Assembly (NCBI GenBank): GCA_015679605.1
Contig: JAAAVE010000713.1
Location: 1 to 13,647 of the forward strand
Reading direction: 5' to 3'
Length of the DNA: 13,647 nt
DNA from: Podila epigama
Lineage: Eukaryota; Mortierellomycota; Mortierellomycetes; Mortierellales; Mortierellaceae
In this document: piece by piece, positions 7,050 to 13,647 of the stretch
How positions within the stretch are numbered: position 1 is the stretch's first letter
Layout of the letters: every line of letters starts with the position of its first letter
Program-made: the position numbers and the translations under genes
Notes under the pieces: generated by a model
Databases searched by the model: none
The model's input: only the letters and a program-made list of their open reading frames with translations
What the model was told of the DNA's origin: nothing

Positions 7050-9240
7050 CTATTGTGGCTTCTTTGTAGCAATGTTGAGCATGACCTCAGCAAACTCATC
7101 CAGGATGCTCGAAGATCGACGCGGGTGGCCTGGCCGGAAGGTGGACGAAGATGCGGATGGCGAAAGTGAATGTTTCTCGGCTTTGGAGGCTCCAGTCGAA
7201 GACTGATGAGCTGTCGATGATGCCGTGGTTGTTGTCAATTTACCGCTGTTACTTTCTGTAGCACTGTTATCAGTATTTTCATTGCTGCCTAGTTGTTGAT
7301 TCAAATTCGAACTCGAGAATTTCTTCTTTTTGCTCGTCAAGGACGCGGTCATGGACGAGAATGAGGACGAGAACAAGGAGCCAAGACTCGAGGTGCTCGA
7401 ACCATTCTTCTTGTGCTGCTTCGTGAAACTACCCGTCAACGACAAGGGTGGCTTCTTGGCCGAGTCGGCAGCTTGCGCATTCTTTTCCGACGCGTTCACA
7501 TCCTTCTTTGTGCTACCACCTCGCATACTACTCAACAATGCTTGGTCAAAGAACGAAGTCGTTGTGCTGGCCGATGAGCTCGTCGTCTCCGAGATGGATT
7601 TTTTACCGCTATGACCATTCGAGCTCTGACTGGCAGGACGCGTTCCAGCCGACTCGCCACCGTACGAAACCGAAGAACTTGCAGACGCAATAACAGCTGC
7701 CATATTACCGGCTCCCGAAGCTGTCGATGAGGCGGCCGAAGCAGAGGACAAGGTCGAGAGTGAGGACGAGAGCGTGGTCTTGGATTGGCTAGTGGCAAGA
7801 ACTGTGGCTGGAGTGGTAGAGGTTGTTGGGGTAGAGGCCATCGAGTGCTGAGAACCACCGCCAGGCCACCATCCAGAGCTTCCTGAACGCTCCATCTCGG
7901 CGCCTCCTCCTGTAGCTGAGGAGCCACTGGCTCCACTGCCCGTCACGACCCCCTCCATCGCCATCCTAGAAAGGCTGACAAAACTCGAGCTACTACGTGT
8001 AGTGCGATGTGTGCCCTTGAAGGAAGAAGATAACCCGAGCGATGAGGAACTCGAGGGTGCAAGTCCTGCTCCAGCAGATGCTGAAGTTGAAGGCGAAGCT
8101 TGACCTTCCACGCCAAACATATTATTGTCTTCTGGCATCATCTGCATCTGATGCATGAGGTCGTGCATCAGCTCCGAGGTCGACGCTTGTAAAGCATGTC
8201 CACTTGTTGGTGCCGATGGGGACGATGTCCCGCCGATAATAGAGTCATTGCTGTTACTCTGTTGCTGGAGCTGTTGAGGCTGTCCATCATCATTGTGTCC
8301 TTCTTGATGGTATCCGAGATTGTCTTCTTGCATTCCATTGTCATCGTCAATGTCTTCTTCATCCCGAGATTGATCGTACTTGCGACGACTCTTTTCCGGG
8401 CTAGACAAACTCATCACTCCCTCGCCACCAGAACCAATGCTGTCACCAACAGTGAGCATGATATCACCCATAGTGTGTGCGTGGGCTGGGGTAATCAACT
8501 TTGATCGGTCAAAGCCAAGGACACGGTCTGGGATGGCAGGCAGCACGCCATTATTCGACTCTTCAAAAGTAAAAGGTGTGAAAATGCCAGAAAAGGTGTT
8601 ACTGTTCGTTGTAGTTGCTGAGACATCTGCTGTAGAGACACCAGAAGTCGGGAATGGATAATAAGTTGCAGGGATAGAACCAGGTCCAATGGGCACAGTG
8701 ATTTGTTGCTTCTTGACGCCTGCAGCTGCAGCAGCCTCCTGCGCTTCCTGTTCACGAGCTCGCTCCTGGTCAGATTCAGCAATGAGAGAAGCAATCTCGG
8801 GCAAGAGTGACGAAGGGCTCCCTTCGCTTGTTTCACAGTGGGCTGCCTGTTGTCCATTGATATTGGAGCTGTTACCATTGACAGAGGACATGGTCGACAG
8901 ATTCGAAGGCGCAGTTGCCGCCGTGGAACCATTCATGCTCACCCCCATCGTCACAGAGGGGACAATGGTTGAGAGGTTCGACAGTTGAGTGCTATGGCGA
9001 CGAAGGTTGACTTGTTGCTTGGCCAAGTAGTTTGGAACGCTCGAACCTGTCGCGGTGGGGCCATTGCCGCCAACAGAGGATACTGAAATATCATCGGCAC
9101 CAGGGAGAACAAGCGTCGTAAAGTAATCAATATCTGCAGCGGTGGAGACAGAGCCGAGGCCTTGAGTCCGTGCCAGAGCCAGCGAGCGAACTTGGGCTTG
9201 CTGCGCTAGGGTCACGGGGGCTTGGTAGGGCTGCTGCTGC

Positions 9241-9271
<31 letters not shown>

Positions 9272-12200
9272 GCTGCTGCTGGCCACTAACACTCAGACCT
9301 GCGCCATAGAAGGACTGGTACGGGTACTGGGCCATCGACGAGGATGTCTGCGACTGCGATGCGAACGCGGAAGGGATACCAGAAAACATTTCATGACTGG
9401 CTGCCTTATGGACCACTCGGTTCTTTGTCGACGTGTTGGAACCTCCACCAACAGTTGTGGATAATTGAGTCTTGGCATCCGATGTACCACCCACAAGGCT
9501 GTTGTTACCGCTGGTACCACCAAAGCCAAGCATTGGAGATTGCATCGACGATGCCGCAGAGAGAGGTGACTTGAACTGACTGTTGGCGGATGAAGCGACA
9601 GAAGTCGCTGAGCCACCGACCATGTCATCTGTTCCAGTCTCTGCGACCTCCATCATGATCCAGTTCGGGTTCATACCCATCGCATTCTGTTGATGCGAAG
9701 GAATGTCAATCTTGATGCCGGCTGCCCTGGCTAAGCTCTTGCGGTCACGAAGGGTGTGAGTCGATTCGAGTGCCATCTCGGGGAACGGGTATTGACGTGC
9801 ATTATGGGTGTTGCTGTCAGATGCATTGTTGACGTTCTCTCCAGTGGCTGACTGTGGATTCTGCCAATCAATCCAGCCTGAGAGCTCAGTTCGATCTCCG
9901 TAGAGCCCGCTGGTGACTGAATCGGACGATGAGGTGCTAGACTGCTTTGGATGCTGTCCAATATCGAGGCCAGAGACAATGGCTTCCATTGTGTCTTGAG
10001 ACGAGTGTTGCTGTTGTTGCTGGGCACGCTCCTGCTCCTTGCTCAAAAGAAGTGCCTGTGAAAGGGACCGGGTTTGATAGACACCTTGGTAAAGTTCATT
10101 CAGGCGCTGGTTTGTCTCCAGATAAGAGGTGCCATAGATTCCAGTGGCCCCAGCCCTAGCGAGTGTGGAGGAGCTGGCACCGGTGACCATGCGGCGACGG
10201 AACAGTGACTTTTTATCAGAGATGGAGCGTTGCTTTCGGTTACGGCGCTTCTTCTGGGCGGGTTGCCCACGTTGAGAGATGGAGACAGAGGACCCGTACG
10301 TGTTCTGGGATAGACCTTGACCAAGGCCAAGAAGCGAATTAGATGAAAGGGGGTTCTTTCGAAGGCCAAAGGGCGAAGTGTTGTCGTTCTGTGCCAGGCT
10401 AGAGGCGTTGGTAGAGATGCTCTCGAGCTCATTACTAGTGACAGTCTGATGGGTCGAATCATGCTGCTGGGTCGTCTTGAGCGCGTTAGAGTTGAGGGCT
10501 TGACGGGATCGACGACGACGAGGAATGTGCTCTGACTTTAGCAATTCAATAAAAGTGCGGTCGCCATCCTTGAGCGTTGAGTCCTGGACAGGTTGGGAAG
10601 ATGAGCCATAGATAGGCTCGCCCTGTGCATCGTAGCCTGTTATCTGTGATGTAGAGCCGTAAAGGAAGAAAGGCGAGGAGGATTGTCCTGCACCGTATTT
10701 AACGCTGTCGCCTCCAGTTGCAGACATTGCACCATCGCCATTGTTCATATTCATGCCCTTCCATTCGGTCTTGCGACTGTGACGAAGGAGGAGCATACCC
10801 TTGCGTTTCTCAATCTCGGCCTGAATCCAGGCCTCCTTTTCGTCTGTATCCTCAAGTCCGAACTTGTCCTTTGCAATTCTGTAAACACGACATCTCATAT
10901 CATTGAATTTGTCTGTCGTATTTTTTTTTTTTTTTTTTTTTGTGTGTTTATAAAAATGAATGTCAGTGTGAGAATGTGGAATAAGCAATGCACATGATAT
11001 AGACACGACGAATATGAATATCGTGACTTACTCTTTTCTCTGTTAGCCTCTCGCCAACGACGCATTCGCAGTGTCGTTTCTTCGCGGCTTGCATGTTTCT
11101 TTTCATGGCCCTGCCAACGCTTCTGGTCGCGTCTGCGTTCATATGGTGTGCTATTGTCATCATTGATATATAGAATTGAAATAGAGAGAGAGAGAGAGAG
11201 AGAAGGTGAGAAAAAAGAGAGTGGCTTCACGTGAACGACTTTTGCAATCATTCGGTCATGTCATTCTTACTTGTGAATGTTGACATTCTCTAAATGTCTC
11301 TTCAAGTTGGACTTTGTCGTAAACACTAGACAATCGCATAAAGAGAAGAGATACAGACATCACGAAAGGTTAACCAGGTGTAACTCATACAAGATTAAAA
11401 AAAATATGGGCTCATATCCTAACCCCTAGATTTAATGACGCGTGAATAAGACGCGTTTTCTGGGGGCGTGAATCTGAAAGGAAAAGAACCTACCTTTTTC
11501 ACATTGCCCACAGGGGAAGAGTTGAGTTTTGCCATCGTCGCTGAGGATCACTCGAGGCTCCTCATTCGTGTTGTCCTTTAGGGAAGCAGCGCCAGAGGTG
11601 GACGCAGTAGAGGCACCGTTACTACTTCCATTGTCTGTTTTCGTACTAGTGCCATCGGTAGAGAGGGTGACACCAGCCATGCCTCCAACAGCAATACCCA
11701 GTCCTTGTTGATTATTGGCCTGATCATGGCCAACCAAGCTGTCATTATGACTGTTGCCATTACCATTACCATCTGTGCTACCATATGAACCGTACTCTTG
11801 CATACTAGACTGAGCATGGCTTGGATGATGTTCATACGATGCTGTGTTGTCAAAGGGTTGTCCACCTGCAGGGCCGGTTATGGTTGCTGGCGAGTTCAAT
11901 TCGAGCTGCTGCAAGAGACGCGTTGGGTCTTGATCATAGTACGAAGAAGAGCTTAGTGCGGTAGTTGCAGAAGAGACATTATTGTAAGGGGAAGCTGCAG
12001 ACGAGTCTTGTTTCAGGAAAGAAGCCCGAGGTGAGCTCTGATAGCTTTGCGAGGGCGTTGAGGTAACGTGTCCAAAGTGACTTGATCCAGTGACAGGGTA
12101 CAACACGTCCGTGGCTGAGGACTGTTCCTGCTGCTGTTGTTGTTGTTGGACTGGAGAAGAGGACTCATACACTGCCGATGCCGCAGTGGAGAAGCTGCTG

Positions 12201-13240
12201 TAGGGTTGTGGTTGAGACCCATGAAGTGGGCTGGAGTATTGGCTTGGGTATGGGTACACTGTGGACGAGCTGATGCCGCTCGTGGCTTGTTGGTAGTGGT
12301 TGTTGAAGCTGGCTGCCTGGGGTGACGAGCTGTAAGACTGATATGGAGAGTTGGTGGCCGAGGCTTGTTGCTGCTGTTGATGCTGGACACTCATGGAGGC
12401 CATGGCTGGAGTCAACCGGCTAAAGCCAAAAGTCGATGTGCTCGCGTTGCTGTCCATACTACTGGAGCTGAGGCACCGCGTTCGGTTGTTGTTGGCACTG
12501 AGGTTGAGTCCGCTGGCTCCATGGCTAGCGATAGGGCTAAGGAGATGTGAATAACGTTGTTGGTTTTGGTAACTGCCGGTTGCACTGTGGGGTTGTAAGG
12601 CCAAGCTGGTGGCGATATGGCTGGGGCTGTTGTAACTTGAGGGTGGGGAGAAGGCCAACGAGCTATTGTTATTATTATTGGAGCTGGTGTTGTTTTGGAA
12701 CGAATCTCGTCGATTGCGAGCACGGAAGCTATATGCCGCAGCAGTGTTGGATGATGATGACGGTGTAGTGGTGGACCTGTTACTGCTTCCGTTGGCAGCG
12801 AGCGAGGAGGTGGTTGTCGTTGAAGGTTGCGAGTTGTTGTAATTCAGGGCGAGCGGTGAGCTGATTAAGGGCACGGTGGGGTTCGTGGACTGGATGGATG
12901 ATATATAGCTAGAGTGTTGGTGCTGTTGTGAATGAGTAGAACCGTAGTGGCTCATCTGGGTATTGAAGTTCGATGCATTGGTGGTGTTGGCAGTAGTAGA
13001 AGAAGGGGTGGATGAGAGCTGATTGGGAGATGTGGATGAGTTGTGGCCATAGAAGAGCGAGGGGTCGTGGTTGTAATGAATATCGGCGGTGACAAGACCT
13101 GATGTGGGCACAATCCCTGGGGCATACGAAGACGTGGAGGTATCCATGTTCATGTCGACGTCCATGGACCCCTGTTGCTGTTGGTTTGTGTGGTGGTGCT
13201 GCATTGAGTACATCTTGCTTGATAATAGCGAGAGATGCAT
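7050..13240 (-). CDS. C2H2 zinc finger-DUF3020 protein, probable transcription regulator
   Basis: Four exons on the minus strand: 13240-11494, 11325-11271, 11150-11032, 10912-7050. The total is 5784 nt, an exact multiple of three, giving 1927 residues. Residues 1-560 are Ser/Thr/Asn/Gln-rich and disordered. A C2H2 finger (FPCGQCEKVFTTKSNLKRH; C577, C580, H593, H600) is built across intron 1. It is followed directly by a basic DUF3020-like region, about 607-690 (RMRRWREANREKNKFNDMRC, then RVYRIAKDKFG). Nuclear-localisation candidates are RRRRSR (772-777) and KKRRNRKQR (861-869). Other parts are 17 Gln (1185-1201), an acidic patch near 1485-1500 and a terminal helix-like ILDEFAEVMLNIATKK. The family is fungal with no defined function; DNA binding is inferred from the finger. 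ATG 13240 is the first ATG after a 407-base ATG-free stretch; 13213 and 13204 are in-frame alternatives. Confidence 0.88.
9231..9281 (-). repeat. 17-codon polyglutamine tract
   Basis: On the coding strand there are three CAG, ten CAA and four CAG codons. It interrupts a Ser/Gln-rich disordered part of the zinc-finger protein (residues 1185-1201). Length variation between strains is likely. Confidence 0.85.
10913..11031 (-). other. Intron 3 of the zinc-finger gene
   Basis: GTAAGT donor, ACGACAG acceptor, 119 nt, phase 1; a CTGAC branch candidate lies about 50 bases before the acceptor. It splits the DUF3020-like region at ANREK-N-KFNDMR. An A21 run on the coding strand (10941-10921) sits just before the acceptor in place of a pyrimidine tract. 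Confidence 0.85.
11151..11270 (-). other. Intron 2 of the zinc-finger gene
   Basis: GTAAGA to AATAG, 120 nt, phase 2, joining NVNIH to NTPYERRR. It contains a (CT)10 run on the coding strand and one CACGTG hexamer (11229-11234). Confidence 0.8.
11183..11203. repeat. (AG)10 microsatellite
   Basis: Ten AG units lie in intron 2 of the zinc-finger gene, read as (CT)10 in the transcript and forming a pyrimidine tract before the acceptor. Confidence 0.85.
11326..11493 (-). other. Intron 1 of the zinc-finger gene
   Basis: GTAGGT to GTCTAG, 168 nt, phase 1. Removing it joins the two Cys (C577, C580) to the two His (H593, H600) of the finger. Two ACGCGT hexamers lie at 11438-11443 and 11451-11456. 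Confidence 0.85.
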
Positions 13241-13647
13241 ATTTTTTTTGTTCGTGGATGGTGAATTCGAGTTGAACAAGAATGACAACAAAAAAAGGAA
13301 AAAAAGGTGTAAAGTAGGGTTACTGTTGGTCGAACAGCTGTACTCCAGAGATGAGGAATATGTTACTGCTTCCTGCAAGTTTTTGTTTAGCGGGTGAGGT
13401 TGATGCCTTGACACGGAATAGCTGGGTGGACGGATGGGTTGGAGAGGTAAAGGGAGAGTGCGAGAAAGAAAGAAAAAAAGGGCCAAAAAGCAAATAAGAC
13501 GTCAACAACAAGTCAGACGGACAGACAGAGCAGTCAGGCAAGCAAGAAAGTCAAAGAAAGTTGATTGTCAAAGGGGGTAGGAGAGAGAGAGGGGGGGGAG
13601 GGGGTTCAATGGCGACAAAGGTACAGCTGGTGAGATGGAAGAAGAGC
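13241..13647 (-). promoter_or_regulatory. Pyrimidine-rich 5' leader and promoter of the zinc-finger gene
   Basis: On the coding strand this region is C/T-rich with long CT tracts and no TATA box. There is no ATG in any frame across all 407 bases, which fits a long leader scanned to the ATG at 13240. The plus strand carries G runs at 13573-13577, 13591-13598 and 13600-13604 that could form a quadruplex. A CT-rich start region is typical of filamentous fungal promoters lacking TATA. The transcription start cannot be placed. Confidence 0.55.

Noticed and set aside
7330-10997. Plus-strand open frames opposite the zinc-finger gene
   Set aside because: Shadows of Ser/Gln-rich codons on the other strand; no starts, splice sites or domains of their own.
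7050-11006. Separate 1318-residue protein starting at 11006
   Set aside because: Its first 32 residues, including the Lys run, are intron 3; the acceptor at 10913 joins it to the upstream exons.
11432-13486. Separate 684-residue protein with a start at 13486
   Set aside because: The codon at 13486 is TTG, not ATG, and the end past 11494 is intron sequence; the first ATG is at 13240.

Overview
The window is nuclear DNA of a filamentous fungus. The evidence is GT-AG introns of about 85-170 nt with GTAAG/GTATG/GTAGG donors and TAG/CAG acceptors, CT-rich leaders, AATAAA-type 3' signals, and long Gln/Ser/Thr-rich low-complexity proteins. The protein families and style suggest an early-diverging fungus, probably Mucoromycota and perhaps Mortierellomycotina. 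That placement is inference, not something the bases prove. I see no bacterial, viral, transposon, tRNA, rRNA or CRISPR signal.

Layout. Positions 1-1854 hold no gene I can support, only palindromes and low-complexity tracts. A TATA box at 1855-1862 and a CAA/CTA/CCA-rich leader introduce a 74-residue protein of unknown function (2018-2242, +), whose codon choice suggests very high expression. Next is an F-box protein gene (2800-5124, +). A canonical three-exon model gives 673 residues, but both of its introns contain protein-like sequence in shifted frames. A six-exon gene (5306-6878, +) encodes a CCDC174-like protein of 343 residues with an added RS-dipeptide stretch. It is tail-to-tail with a very large minus-strand gene (13240 to 7050). 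Two separate-looking long ORFs and two small exons join in phase there to give a 1927-residue regulator with one C2H2 zinc finger followed directly by a DUF3020 domain. The last 407 bases are the pyrimidine-rich, ATG-free leader and promoter of that gene.

How they fit together. These are independent eukaryotic transcription units, not an operon. The functional themes are regulated protein turnover (F-box), RNA processing or exon-junction biology (CCDC174 family) and transcription (C2H2-DUF3020). The most interesting points are the small abundant-looking orphan protein, the cross-intron assembly of the zinc-finger/DUF3020 protein, a TAGTAG tandem acceptor in the CCDC174-like gene whose first AG adds an immediate stop codon, and the unresolved frames in the F-box gene.
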